A stretch of 64,000 nt of DNA, taken from assembly GCA_903813345.2 (NCBI GenBank), contig CAIIXF020000004.1:28091986-28155985 (forward strand). The letters are read 5' to 3'. Each line of letters opens with the position of its first letter. Positions within the stretch are counted from its first letter, which is position 1. The DNA comes from Owenia fusiformis. Taxonomy: Eukaryota; Annelida; Polychaeta; Sabellida; Oweniidae. Below the pieces are notes generated by a model that had not been told where the DNA came from, ran no database searches, and worked only from the letters and a program-made list of their open reading frames with translations. A program made the position numbers and the translations under genes. This document shows positions 35,339 through 46,103 of this stretch, piece after piece.

Positions 35339-35560
35339 TCAGTAAAGAGCTGAGTAAGTAATTGAGTAATTAGCTGAGTAAGTACCTTAGTAGTAGTTGA
35401 GTAAGTAGCTGAGTAAGTAACTGAGTAAAAAGCTGAGTAGGTAGCTGAGTAAGTAGCTGAGTAAGTACCTGAGTTAGTAGCTGAGTAAGTTGCTAAGTAA
35501 GTAATAACTAATTAAGTAATTGAGTAAGTAGTCAAATAAGTAGCTGAGTAGGTAGAGAGG
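35339..35560 (+). repeat. 12-bp minisatellite
   Basis: GCTGAGTAAGTA and one- or two-base variants are repeated about 18 times, with some four-base phase slips (GAGTAAGT). It lies just inside the left end of the 2.85-kb element. Confidence 0.9.
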
Positions 35561-35639
35561 TAAAGTAGGGTATGCAGGAATTTTTGAAAGTATATTTGAT
35601 CAATCTGCATCGTGAATACTGGCAAGTGCGAATTTCAAA

Positions 35640-38020
35640 CTTCAAAATGGCGTAGAATCTAAACCGGGCGTCGGATTGCAATTTTAATTTCAGATCCGGA
35701 TTCCTGAGGAAATTCTACCCCTAATTCATAACTCATAATTTAAAATTGGAGAACTTTTTATTTTGACTTACATTTCGGACACCATATCTCAAAAGTGGGT
35801 CAAAAAACTTATTGACGGCAAAATGTAAACATTATTAGCACACTCTTTGCTACAAGTATACAAAATTTCGGAGGATATCATTGAAGTGTAGTGTCAGAAT
35901 TGCAAAATAAAAAAAACTATGAATTTGACCTAGATTTTGAACTAGGTATTTTGGTGTCCAAACTTTGAAGGAAAGTAGCTTTTGAGGTCCCCTTCTATGG
36001 GCTTTCATTATGTTTAGCTGTACTCATTCTATATCTCGTATTTTTACACTTCAAAAAATTATTCGGTCCCATTGATTTAACATGAGGCACCAAATTTAGC
36101 GATTTTTGAGATTTCAAAACGCCATAACTTCAGAACAAGTAGTCGGATCGAAATTTGGTTTGCAGATCTAGATTTCTGAGAAAATTCTACCCTTAATTCA
36201 TAACTCATACGTTAAATTTGGAAAACTTTTTACTTTGGCCTACTTTTCGGACACCATATCTCAAAAGTGGGTCAAAATACTTTCTGACGGCAAAACGCTA
36301 ACACTATAAGCATACTCTTTGCTACCTGTATACAAAATTTTAAAGCAAATCATTTAAATATAGTGTCAAAATCGCAAAAATAAGGGAAAACTATAAATTT
36401 GACCTAGATTTTGACCTAGGCATTTTGGTGTCCAAATTTTGGAGCTAAGTAGCCTTCGAGGTCCCCTTATTTAATAGGCTTTCATTATATTAAGCTGTAC
36501 TCAGTCTATATCTCGTATTTTACACTTCAAAAAAATCTTTTTTCCCATTGATATAACATGGGGCAGCAAATTTAGCGATTTTTGAGCTTTCAAAACGCAA
36601 TAACTTCCGAACAGGAGGTCGAATCAAAATTTGATTTGCAGATTCGGATTCCTGACAAAATTTTACCTCTTATTCATAACTCATACGTTAAATTTGAAGA
36701 TTTTTTTATTTTGACCTACTTTTGGGCCACCATATCTCAAAAGTGGGTCAAAATACTTTTTGACGGCAAAAGGCTAACACTATTAGCACACTCTTGGCTA
36801 CATGTATACACAATTTCGAAGAATATAATTAAAGTGTAGTGTCAGAATCGCAAAAATAAGGAAAAACTTTGAATTTGACCTAGATTTTGACCTAGGCATT
36901 TTGTTGTCCAAATTTTCAAGATTAGAAGGTTTTTAGGTCCCCTTCTTTTATGGGCTTCCATTATGTTTAGCTGTACTTAGTCTATATCTCGTATTTTACA
37001 CTTCAAAAAAATATTTTTTCCCATTGACATAACATGGGGCACCAAATTTAGCGATTTTTGAGCTTTCAAAACGCCATAACTTCTGAACCGGAAGTCGGAT
37101 CGAAATTTGGTTTGCAGATTTGGATTCCAGAGAAAATTCTATCCTTAATTCATAGCTCATACGTTAAATTTGGAAACTTTTTATTTTGACCTACTTTTCG
37201 GACACGCCATAACTTCCAAACCGGAAGTCGGATCGAAATTTGGTTTGCAGATTCGGATTCCTGAGAAAATTCTTTACTTAGTTCATAACTCAAACGTCAA
37301 AATTTGAGAATTTTTTATTTTGACCTACTTTTCGAACACCATATCTCAAAAACGGGGCAAAATACTTTCTGACGGCAAAAGGCTTACACTATTAGCAGAC
37401 TCTTAGCTACATGTATACAAAATTTCGAAGAATATAATTAATCTGTAGTGTCAGAATCACAAAAATAAGGAAAAACTTTGAATTTGACCTAGATTTTGAC
37501 CTAGGCATTTTGGTGTCCAAATTTTGAAGCTAGATGACTTATGAGGTCCCCTTCTTTTAAAAGCTTTCATTATATTTAGCTGAACTCAGTCTATATTTCG
37601 TATTTTTCACTTCAAAAAAATTTTTTTTTCCCATTGACTTAACATGGGCACCAAATTTAGCGATTTTTGAGCTTTCAAAACGCCATAACTTCCGTACCAG
37701 GAGTCGGATCGAAATTTGGTTTGCAGATTCGGATTCCTGAGATCATTCTACGCTTATTCCATAGCTCATATGTTGAATTCGAAGAACTTTTTGTTCTGAC
37801 CTACTTTCCGGACGCCATATCTAAAAATCGGTACGAGTAATTAAAAATCTGATGGCATATCTTTGAAAGAGCTGTTTCTAAGCTACATGATGAAAAAAAG
37901 ACAAAGTTGTTTCAATAAATAACGACGAAGATAATTGAAAGAATGTTGAAAATGCAAGATTTGACCTAGTTCTTGACCTTTGACCTAGATAAAAATTTGA
38001 CCTAATTTCCCAGAAAGCCA
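35640..38020 (+). repeat. 476-bp tandem array, about five units
   Basis: The landmark GCGATTTTTGAG starts at 36099, 36575, 37051 and 37659, giving periods of 476, 476 and 608. The long one contains a 132-bp internal duplication beginning near 37204. The first unit (from 35640) is the most diverged. Each unit carries CATAACTTC-GAACC-GAAGTCGG, a TTATTTTGACCTACTTTTCG stretch and a TGACCT-N6-TGACCT pair. No frame stays open across units, so it is satellite-like and not coding. Confidence 0.9.
37974..37986 (-). promoter_or_regulatory. Perfect DR1 nuclear-receptor-type site
   Basis: The plus strand TGACCTTTGACCT is, on the minus strand, AGGTCA-A-AGGTCA, a perfect direct repeat with one-base spacing as bound by RXR-, HNF4- and PPAR-type receptors. 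Additional TGACCT half-sites flank it within 60 bp. It sits at the end of the tandem array. Function is unproven; the motif could be incidental to the repeat. Confidence 0.35.
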
Positions 38021-38329
38021 GATTCAGTCTTTAGTTGGTCATGTAAACAGCTTAAAGTAAGCTCTTCTAGTTGGTGAGAAATCTGGGAAGGAGGAAGAAT
38101 AATAATAATAATAAAGAAAACTGGCAAAAGCAATAGACTCCAGATTTTCATCTGGAGTCTAATAAAAATGAAGAAGACACTTTACTTACTCTTGTGGCCA
38201 TTCTCACTGATCGAGTGTTTGAACTAGCCTGAGAATTATGTGATAATGTTTGCCCTTCGCATGACTTTATGACAGCATGAACCTACAAAACATATTCAAT
38301 GCCTTATACAATCTTGAGTTAAAAAAATT

Positions 38330-38515
38330 TGAGCTTTGAGTCTTCTGAGCTGGTCTCCAATAAGCCCATCGATATTGGAGATTTGACGTCTGTTTAATCT
38401 GAATCGTTTCACCACTTCTTCTTCAGACATATTATTTAAGAATTCTGATGTATCCCGACGAAATACATGATTAACAAGCATTTTTGGATCTCTCACATTT
38501 CGTCTACGTCTTAAA
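38330..38515 (-). pseudogene. PIF/Harbinger transposase N-terminal exon
   Basis: The strand reads RRRRNVRDPKMLVNHVFRRD, then FLNNMSEEEVVKRFRLNRRQ and ISNIDGLIGDQL. Harbinger transposases start with a basic run, a RDR-NPL segment and a D/E-rich helix, followed by the RYR-x-SR-x-x-I-x-x-L helix-turn-helix-like block. This matches in order. The catalytic DDE region is absent here, and no firm donor closes the exon. Confidence 0.55.
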
Positions 38516-38787
38516 ATAATATCAAAATAAACGTTTTTTAATGTGTACTACACAAAAAGATTTGTTGCTTGTAAGAACTGTGATTAAAATCGAATTATAT
38601 AATATTACCTGATACCTATACCTGTGATAACAGATTAAACTGTATAAAACAATTTATATGTGTGTATCATATGTTTCTTATACTGTATTAATCTGGGCAT
38701 TTTACATAGTGATGGCTACTAGAAACTCATCTAGAGTAAAAATTCTGTATGTTTTAGATATTTGTATTTGGTAAACATGAAGTTCTT

Positions 38788-40260
38788 CTAACATGTCAAT
38801 AATATGTTTTGCTTGTATGTTATTCCATGGATTGTCACACTATTTGGACAATATATACTGGTCATTTCGGGGAAGTTATCCAAAATTATTTCTCTACGCT
38901 CATCAGGCACCCGCTCAATGGTAAGTTCACCTCCACCAGTGACATTGTCACCCTCGTAAAGATGATTCTCATTCCATCCACCACCTGGTGAATGAGTTTG
39001 ATAGCACAGCCGTAGTTGGAGTTTTGTTGCCATGGATTTTGCAATGTTTTTGGTGTTTTTCCACTTGAAGCTTTTGAAGAAAGCATGTTTTGCCTCAAAT
39101 CTCATGGTCCAGTGCATCCTTCCAGGTCCAAACATTTGTATTTGCCTTGACATGTGAACCAAGTAATGATACTTAGGATATGATTCTGCAAACTCTTTAT
39201 GGTGACTCTCAATCAAGTATTACAACTCATTACCTGTATCTATGTGAGCATATGGTGTAGTGCAAAGATGCAAAATCTGTATGGCTGAGATGGGTGTCTT
39301 ATTAAATTTGGCATCATCAAGAAGAGCTTTTGCTCCAAGTACATAAGGTAAGGCATCACACAGTGCTAGCATACCCGAAGCAGACTGCTTTAACCTTTAG
39401 CGTGCTGCCGGCGGACGACTCCGCCGAGACTAAAATGTCTCTCACAACTGCCGGCGGACCCGTACGCCCGATTTCAAACTTTTAAAAACTTTACTTTTTC
39501 GCGCCATTCGTATTGTCCAATTAGATTGCCCGATTTATTCAGTGCCTAACATGACTTCCTGTTGACCTAGAAATGGCGATATTTCGAAAAATAATTCTCA
39601 ATTCAACAATTTAAACAGCGTTTTAGTCGTTTTTAGTGAACGATTCGTACAAAATGGTGGACAAATACGATCACAACGAAAATGTGGAGGAAATGGATTA
39701 CGATTTCGAGCTCTTTAGGCTCTTGGAAGCCGAAAACGGTCATCGAAAATAGAAACTAGAATATTTTCTGAATTGAAAAATTGAACATTCGATCGCTGCA
39801 AATTCAGATTTGGATTCTGACCAGACGAAGAGGCGGAGCGGCGGATTCCGGAGGAGTATTCATGGTATATTTATGCCCAGTCGTGTTAATGTACGAAAAA
39901 ATTCATGAGAACATTTTTTTCATGAGCCAGGCCACTGTATCTTCCCTTTGTGAAAATTTTATCCAGATTCATTCAGTAGTTATTGAGATATTAATTATTT
40001 AGTCCAGGCATATCATATTTTGCACTCTTTGAAAAATAAGCCAGTTGCGTGGGATATATTTGCTGAAATAAGGCAGCATGGTAAAGGTTAAGGTACTATT
40101 TTGTGTATAATCCTTCTTCTCAATTGGTTAAGGTTTGTTCTTTGCAGTATCAGCAGGATAGGGAAAGACATCTAGTTGTTGGTTCACCCACTTTAATGTG
40201 AAAAGGTGGTAAATATTTATGCAGTAGTTCAAAAATAGAGCAATTTCATACTTTAGTATT
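38788..40260 (-). pseudogene. Repetitive-family protein interrupted by a piggyBac element
   Basis: From 39389 down to 38788 one frame reads GMLALCDALPYVLGAKALLD, LHLCTTPYAHIDTG, one TAA stop at about 39217, then YPKYHYLVHMSRQIQMFG and RMHWTMRFEAKHAFFKS. The (H/T)WTMRFEAKH-x-FFK motif marks a protein family widely repeated in fish and invertebrate genomes, probably transposon-derived; its biochemical role is unknown to me. The frame upstream of the 39390-40091 insertion (about 40260-40092) continues in phase when the insertion and one TTAA copy are removed. Confidence 0.65.
39390..40091. mobile_element. Internally deleted piggyBac element with TTAA target duplication
   Basis: TTAA lies at both ends (39390-39393 and 40088-40091). 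The terminal repeats are TTAACCTTTAGCGTGCTGCC on the left and TTAACCTTTACCATGCTGCC on the complement of the right, 17 of 20 identical. TTAA targets and CCTTT-GC ends define piggyBac. Inside, the plus strand has an ATG frame MVDKYDHNENVEEMDYDFEL ending at a stop, and a basic frame DQTKRRSGGFRRSIHG. The acidic N-terminus fits the start of a piggyBac transposase; the catalytic core is gone. Its GC-rich left end stands out from the host. Confidence 0.85.
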
Positions 40261-40639
40261 CCTTCCAAAAGTATGTGTATCAGATCTTCTAGCGTAGCTT
40301 GACATATATCAAACTGTGTGTCTAACTAACAATGCGCAACACCTGCGCCATTTTGAATTTGAAAATCAGAAGTTCAAATTTCAACTAGATATTACCAACG
40401 TATATTACAAATGCAGCTACTGATTCGACTTCCTAGAAGATCCATACATTATAGAGAACCACAATGCTTTTTCGACATAACCTCAGATATACCTGGAGTG
40501 GAAACCAATCTATTTTTTTCCAAATAATCTGAGATGCTGCCTTTCTTTTCTGATACATCCATGGCAAATAGTATAACAATGAAGGCTGACAATGTGTCAT
40601 TATCCAGAGGTAACCAACTTTTATGAGGTTATATATATT

Positions 40640-41870
40640 TTACAAGTGGATCCATGAGACCAAGTGGGCAAGTCCATTATTTTGCAGTGGTGGCAGGATA
40701 TACACACATCAATTTCGACATACTCACATTGCCTTATTAAAGAAAACCTTCTAAAAGTTTAGTAGTCAATAAATATCAGACCAAGTATTGGATGATTGGA
40801 AGCAGTTTTGATAAATTTTGCAAAGGGTTTATTTTATTCTCATCTGTCTTAACAAAACAGCAATTCCCAGAATTCATACAGTCATATTTTCCTAGGCCTG
40901 CTGGAATACCTATTTCAGTGTGCAAGTTTAGCATTGTTTTCCCATTGGTCTCTGTAAACTATATCATTGATTGGCCAATGGTTCATCTATAAGCCTGGGA
41001 AATGACCTCTTCTGGACGTTAAACGTGGGAACATCTGATATGACCAGTTCCCATGGTAGTGTGTCACCTGTCATTTCTCTGGAATGATGTACACTTTCCT
41101 CAAAAAGATTGGAAACAATTGTAGTACAGTAAAACCTCTATATCTGAACACTTGTCTAATCCGAACACCTCCCAATTTGAACATTTTTTGGTTCAGTTTT
41201 TCCTCCCTTTGACTCAAATGTTAAAAAACATTGAAATGTGAACACCTCCCAATTTGAACAGTGAACAGTCATGTTTTAAAAATTAACCTATCTAATCTGA
41301 ACACTTTTCATAAAATATCACATGTTCCATACAAAATTGCTCAAATATTTGAAAAAATGAATGATCTGACTCATGGTGGGGTCTCTAGGATGACTAAATT
41401 CATTTGAACCGGATTCACATGTCACTGTAATGCCATAAAGCTAAATAGTCAAAAGAACTATAAATATTTACTGAGAATTTGTTCCTATTTCTTCAAAATC
41501 CAGAATCTTGCAAATGCAAAACCTCAAAATGTGAACACCTCTTAATCTGAACGATTTTAGCTGGTCCCTCGGATTAGACAGGTTTTACTTCAGGTACAAT
41601 CCCCTCTAAAAGTTACAGAAATCACTGGCTGGGAATCGGTGTTCACTATACACAGGTGTTCAATAGCGTAGACTCATGTGTTCACTAGGCACAGATCTTC
41701 ACTAAAGAGGTGTTCATTAATATGACAGTTTTACTGTACTGAAATCAATCCTGGGAATTTACTATATACAAAACGTGTGTGTGTGTATCATGCCACCCCT
41801 GCAAAATAGTTGACTCGCCCACTTGGTCTCTTGGATCCACTTGGTCTCTTGGATCCACTTGCAAAGTATA
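40640..41870. repeat. Pair of inverted copies, about 75 bp, 1.1 kb apart
   Basis: 40640-40712 is the reverse complement of about 41780-41870, covering TGCCACC-CTGCAAAATA, CCCACTTGGTCTC-TGGATC and TATATATAACC. The right copy has an extra tandem 18-bp unit (CACTTGGTCTCTTGGATC twice). The pogo-like element at 41125-41738 lies between them. They might be terminal repeats of a larger composite element. Confidence 0.65.
41125..41738. mobile_element. Pogo/Tigger-like non-autonomous element (composite)
   Basis: TA-CAGTAAAACCTCTATATCTG at the left and TA-CAGTAAAACTGTCATATT (complement) at the right give TA-flanked inverted ends. An internal right-end-like sequence (CGGATTAGACAGGTTTTACT) ends at 41592 and pairs with the left end's inner GTCTAATCCGAACACC, so a shorter element of about 465 bp is nested in or fused to the longer one. 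GAACACCTC recurs many times. No transposase frame is present. Confidence 0.7.
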
Positions 41871-42014
41871 TATAACCCTTTTTATGTCCCCACCACATAG
41901 TCCGGCAGTTTTCTCCAAAACCGCTACAGATATCACCTTCAAATTTTAAGGGATAACTTATGAGTGCATATTTAGCTGAAATACTTTGGCATTTTGAGTG
42001 TTACCACAATTGTA

Positions 42015-42228
42015 TAAAATATATTATCACATATCGAACGTTTCATCTTTTTCTTGGCATGGACTGTTTGAACATGTCTTAAAAATCTTCTTGATAGAAA
42101 ATGTTTTTCCACATGACCTGCAGTAGTTATGATAATTGGTTAAATGGTTTCTTTAAATTATTTTCCGAACTATAGTCTTTGTCGCAATCCTTACATTTCT
42201 GGATATTGAACTTTGCTTTCAATTGGAC
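42015..42228 (-). pseudogene. Decayed C2H2 zinc-finger pair
   Basis: One frame reads CKDCDKDYSSENNLKK. Another, 30 residues on, reads YCRSCGKTFSIKKIFKTCSN. These are two C-x2-C-x3-F/Y-x5-L-x2 finger halves in which the His ligands are lost (CxxC kept, H changed). It lies directly after the RT fragment on the same strand, with almost no gap. Confidence 0.45.
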
Positions 42229-42230
42229 CA

Positions 42231-42440
42231 AGGGTACTTAAAAGTTGTGTACCAGAAAGAGAGTCTAGAGTGTCATCAATTCTCGGAATGGATAGGCATC
42301 TTTGAAAGTTACTTCGTTAAGACGCCTATAGTCAACACAGAACCTTTGGGAACCATCCTTTTTAGGGACAAGCACAATGGGTGATGCCCAGGGACTTTTT
42401 GATGATCTTACAATCCCTAGATCCAACATGTCTTGATATC
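42231..42440 (-). pseudogene. Ty3/gypsy reverse transcriptase N-terminal fragment
   Basis: The strand reads [50 protein letters not shown], then after a one-base shift [17 protein letters not shown]. This is the gypsy RT fingers region: the GI[18 protein letters not shown] motif and the R-x-CVDYR-LN motif, followed by DAYPLP-IDD-L. The catalytic YxDD part does not follow. It is separate from the copy at 3 kb. Confidence 0.9.
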
Positions 42441-43888
42441 AACATACACTCTGACTTATGTGCTGCAAACCTATGTATAGTCTGTCATGTGACTGGATGA
42501 TAGATGCACGAATAGATTGCCACCCTTTCCTTTTTTTCGACTTTTTATTATCTTTATGAAACTTGTCCCGTATCACCAATGTACAAAGCGATTTGATTCA
42601 CCAAATATCTCATTCACGCAATGCATCTTTACACATTGGTGGTTACACGTTTCACAAAGATACAAGTGTAAAAATATGTTAAAATTATCATAACAAACCT
42701 GAAGTGTTATTATAAATGTGAAGTGTAAAGGCTAGCGATCCATTCACCATCATCCATAAACTCATGTGACAGTCTATATATAGAATGTGCAACTACAGCA
42801 ACTTCAATAACATGCTCCCAAGGCTCAAGTCTGAGGGCAATTGTTTTAAAATTGTGTCTCAATGGCCAATGGCTTCAAGAGTTATTCTCTCAATAACAGC
42901 ATTCAAGTTACTTTCATCTTGACATTTGTCTGGAGAAATATGATTTTATTTGTGATGTTGACAAATATTCATCCAGGCTGAAACTCTTCTTCCCATTGTC
43001 TCATTTTGAGTTCAAACAATGAACCTGAAGTGGATTTCAAGACTTATTAAGTCATCAAGATCAGATGCTCAAGCATTTTTGTGAGCTCAACTCTTGTTTT
43101 GCACTTGTTACAGGCCCGAGTAGGGACTTTGGATTGATTGGGTTCCTGATTGGGAGTCCCCAAATGATCATGACACCAAGTGATTGGGTCATAACCGGCA
43201 ATATGCACACAGTCTGTTTTGTTCAAGCCATTCAGGCGAATTGAAGATACGTCGGATTGTCTCTCTTAATATAGGATTCTGGCTTGCTAGTGACTTCACA
43301 ATCAAACTTCCAAGAAAAATAGACTGACATCGTTTTGTTCTACACTGCCTGTGTACTGTAAGTTTATTCGCATTTGCTTTGTGCATTTCCTTTTCAATGT
43401 GGCCTTATACATTTTTAGAGATTCTAATTTTGAGGTACTTACAAATGGCTCCTTGCATGGGCAATGTAGGTGGATACACGTTCACAATTAAAAATAATAG
43501 AATAAGAATCTGGATAGAATTTCTACTTCTTGCAGTACAGGTAACAATCAAATAAACAATATCAAGTTTAAAATCCGACAATACGCGCCGATTGTTTAAG
43601 TAGATGTAACTGTGCACAGGGTGTCCCAGAAGTAATGATAATTATGCTCTAAAATTTTTATTTGATATGGAAACAATATGAAATTCACACAAATTAAAGA
43701 TCAAGATATTAGCCTCATTTTACTATATTATATTTATTACTTTACACAAATATATTCAATGTATAGTTGCCATAGCAACATGTGTGCCCGTTCTGCGGAG
43801 CAGCTGTGTGTTTTTCATACATTTTTGAAAAACATTTCATGTTCATATGTTTCCCTGCTGTTCACATCACTACTGTAATGCTGCTACT
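42441..43888. other. Mostly non-coding stretch with one mariner-type end
   Basis: CACAGGGTGTCCCAGAAGTA at 43616 looks like a mariner-family terminus; no partner end is found. A GTTGCCATAGCAAC palindrome is at about 43766. The open frames on either strand have no recognisable domain. Confidence 0.4.
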
Positions 43889-44365
43889 TCATTCCTGATA
43901 TTCCTTAACAGCATTGTACATTGTTGATTCACTTACCAGCATATAAGAACCCCTTAAACAAAGTTTATTTTGCAACATGGCATTTATGATCGCAATATTT
44001 TTGTGATCCTTTGTAGCTTTAATGATTGTGGCATAAAATTTCTCATGAACAAGAATTGCTACACTCTGCTTCAAACTCAGACTCGCAGACTCATCATTTT
44101 TTGTTGCAGTTCCGAAAAGATACTTGGAGATTGAAGAAACAAATGGTAGCAGTGACCTTGTACCTCTTCTATTGATCCTTGAAATGTCCTCCTTCTTTGG
44201 CAGGATAACTTTAATATCATGCAACATTGCCATCATCTTTGTGTATGTCCCCTGTCTGATTGCAATGTTCACATTGTGAGCATTCTCTAAGATGTTACAT
44301 GATACCTCAGTTTTACAGTCATTGAAGTCTGTGTCATAGGGTCTCACAGCGGAATTTGTATAGTC
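43889..44365 (-). pseudogene. Retroelement env-like (baculovirus-F-type) fragment
   Basis: The frame contains an R-x-RR site-like segment followed by LLPFVSSISKYLFGTATKND. A hydrophobic segment ending LFGT-x-x-x-D just after a basic site is the conserved signature of F-type envelope-like proteins carried by gypsy/errantivirus-like elements. The fragment is short, lacks signal peptide and membrane anchor, and is fused upstream to a repeat-derived sequence (44383-44505). An endogenous relic with no sign of function. Moderately sure. Confidence 0.5.
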
Positions 44366-44382
44366 ACACATCCTTGTTTTCT

Positions 44383-44505
44383 GCATGAGAAAAATGCAAA
44401 TTCTGCATGAGAACGCAAAATTCTGCATGAAATCTAAAATTCTGCGCCAAATTCTGCATGAATTCTGCATGAAATCTAAAATTCTGCGCCAAATTCTGCA
44501 CGGGG
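44383..44505 (-). repeat. Tandem repeat of about 36 bp inside an open frame
   Basis: ATTCTGCATGAAATCTAAAA followed by TTCTGCGCCAAATTCTGCAT is repeated two to three times in whole and part. It stays open in two minus-strand frames (CRIWRRILDFMQN repeated; AQNFRFHAEF repeated), so the open frames there are products of the repeat, not evidence of a gene. Confidence 0.8.
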
Positions 44506-44740
44506 AATGTTTTTTTTTTAGACTTGAGGTGGTCCGATACTGTTGATTTTCTGTGATGGTCAATCACCATGTTGCACAACCCACAGAATTATTTTCCGCC
44601 ATCTGCGTACAGCTTATTAGTCGATGGAAATTGTTTTGCCCGTTCTTGGGCAGTATGCCCACCAAGATGTGATATATTTGGCTCAACTCGCTTCACAAAT
44701 CTATCCATTTTTTAAAAATGGCGGGCTGTCTCCTAATAGT

Positions 44741-44940
44741 GCCGTAGCTAGGATTTCCCAAGGGGGGGTGCACTGAGGCAAATTGTCTCTGTATGTGAGG
44801 CAAATTTTCTAGGTCTATGCCTAATAGTCTAAGCTTCGTATATTTACTATTACCGTCTGCTCCCCCCTCTAGGCCTATGCCTAATAGTCTGAGCTTCGTA
44901 TATTTACTATTACCGTCTGCCCCCCCCCCCCAGCTACGGC
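44741..44940. repeat. GCCGTAGCT foldback element with internal 60-bp duplication
   Basis: GCCGTAGCT (44741-44749) pairs with AGCTACGGC (44932-44940), each followed inward by a G/C homopolymer tract. Inside, a 60-bp unit starting CTAGGTCTATGCCTAATAGT is tandemly duplicated (from 44809 and 44869). It resembles the GGCCCGTAGCCAG foldback at 54004-54112. Confidence 0.75.
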
Positions 44941-45037
44941 CATTGGGCCTAACATTTCGGCTTAGGCTACGATGGTCTCGGGCGTAGGGTATCATGATTC
45001 ATGTTTATCGTAAGTGTATTGTAGAGTGTAGTCCTAC

Positions 45038-45302
45038 CTGAATGATGGTGTTTAACTGGATTTATACCAAAATCCTTCAACTGCATAATGTCATAGAATT
45101 TAGCCTCAATTCTTTTCCCTAGGATAGTGCATTCATCTGATATTGGGGAGTTGATTAGAATGGAGCTGAAAACAGCACGATGCATATTTTCCATGATTAG
45201 TTCCTTTTGTTTGTCTGAATTTAAAGACTCCAATGTCTTGGAACACTTGTCTACTTTATCACTGAGAACTGCTTTATATTGCTTCACACTTTCATTGAAA
45301 AA
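45038..45302 (-). CDS. Exon of an unrecognised gene
   Basis: GGCCAACAG acceptor, 265 open bases, then CATTCAG|GTAGGAC donor. The peptide starts FFNESVKQYKAVLSDKVDKC, continues TLESLNSDKQKELIMENMHR and holds SSILINSPISDECTILGKRI. It is balanced, helical-looking and non-repetitive, one of the most protein-like exons in the window. The same frame stays open into the presumed intron upstream (SSSYLSFGQQ), so the true start may lie farther up. Family unknown. Confidence 0.55.
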
Positions 45303-45863
45303 CTGTTGGCCAAAAGATAGATACGACGACGAATTTCAACTTCAAAGTGGCTGCCATTTTTACAAATCAAGAATGCGAATTAGAGATTTCTTGATTTGAC
45401 GAATGCGCCCAAATATTTCATTACACTAGAGGAAATACTGGAGATTATATAATGATTGATGATGTTTATGAAAAAAGTCTCATTTTTTAATTGGTATGCT
45501 AGATGATCTGTTTAGAATTTTCTGTGTGTCAAATCATGAGCTCAACAAACCTCATAAATATTGAATTCTAAACATCTTGATCTATATATTGAATTACTAA
45601 ATGATCATATGTTGAACCATCTCCTACTATAAACTGAATATTTCCAATGATTCATGATAAGGTTCAAGAATGCATTTTTATTGTCTCTTTATTTGTCTTT
45701 TTGTATTTGACTTGAAACATACTGTCCCTTTAAAATATAACATATAACAGCAATATGTTGATAACATCAATTTCACTGACAAAATCACACTGCAATATTT
45801 GCAAGTATGGTAAGTGTTGCACAAATCACAGACAAAAAATATATACATGTATGTATGAGTTTA

Positions 45864-45955
45864 GTCACTATGACGTGAAGTATACCTGTATAGTCCAAAC
45901 TTTGGAGGCTCTATATTTGTGCAATGAACGAAAGCCTATTTCTCGTCATAGTGAC
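45864..45955. repeat. 92-bp foldback
   Basis: GTCACTATGACG (45864-45875) and its perfect complement (45944-45955) bracket about 68 bases. Flanking TTA / TAA bases extend the symmetry with one gap. Confidence 0.75.
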
Positions 45956-46103
45956 ATAACTGATTATTACATACTGTAACTGGTAGTTCAAGGAAGCAGG
46001 CTATATCACAGATAGCGGGCTATATTGACCTACTTTTCCCATTTCTCCCATACAAATGCTTTGTACATCATGACATACGAAGAACAGACAATTCTGGATG
46101 ATG

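Larger units (their letters stand above)
35310..38160 (+). mobile_element. 2.85-kb non-autonomous element with tandem core and hairpin end (Helentron/HINE-like)
   Basis: The left end is AGACTCCAGAT (35310-35320). The right end is a perfect hairpin whose arms are the same 11 bp (38135-38145) and its complement (38150-38160), preceded by an (AAT)n run near 38100. Inside are a 12-bp minisatellite (35339-35560) and about five copies of a 476-bp unit. Short sub-terminal inverted repeats, a tandem-repeat core, a microsatellite near the 3' end and a terminal stem-loop are the hallmarks described for Helentron-derived interspersed elements and Pearl-type elements. No coding capacity is seen. The class assignment is inference from architecture. 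Confidence 0.5.

Noticed and set aside
36582-36839. Open frame of 85 residues inside the 476-bp array
   Set aside because: The frame is broken in the other units, so it is chance within a satellite-like repeat.
44693-44995. Gly-rich open frame of 100 residues
   Set aside because: It is produced by the foldback element and its internal 60-bp duplication.
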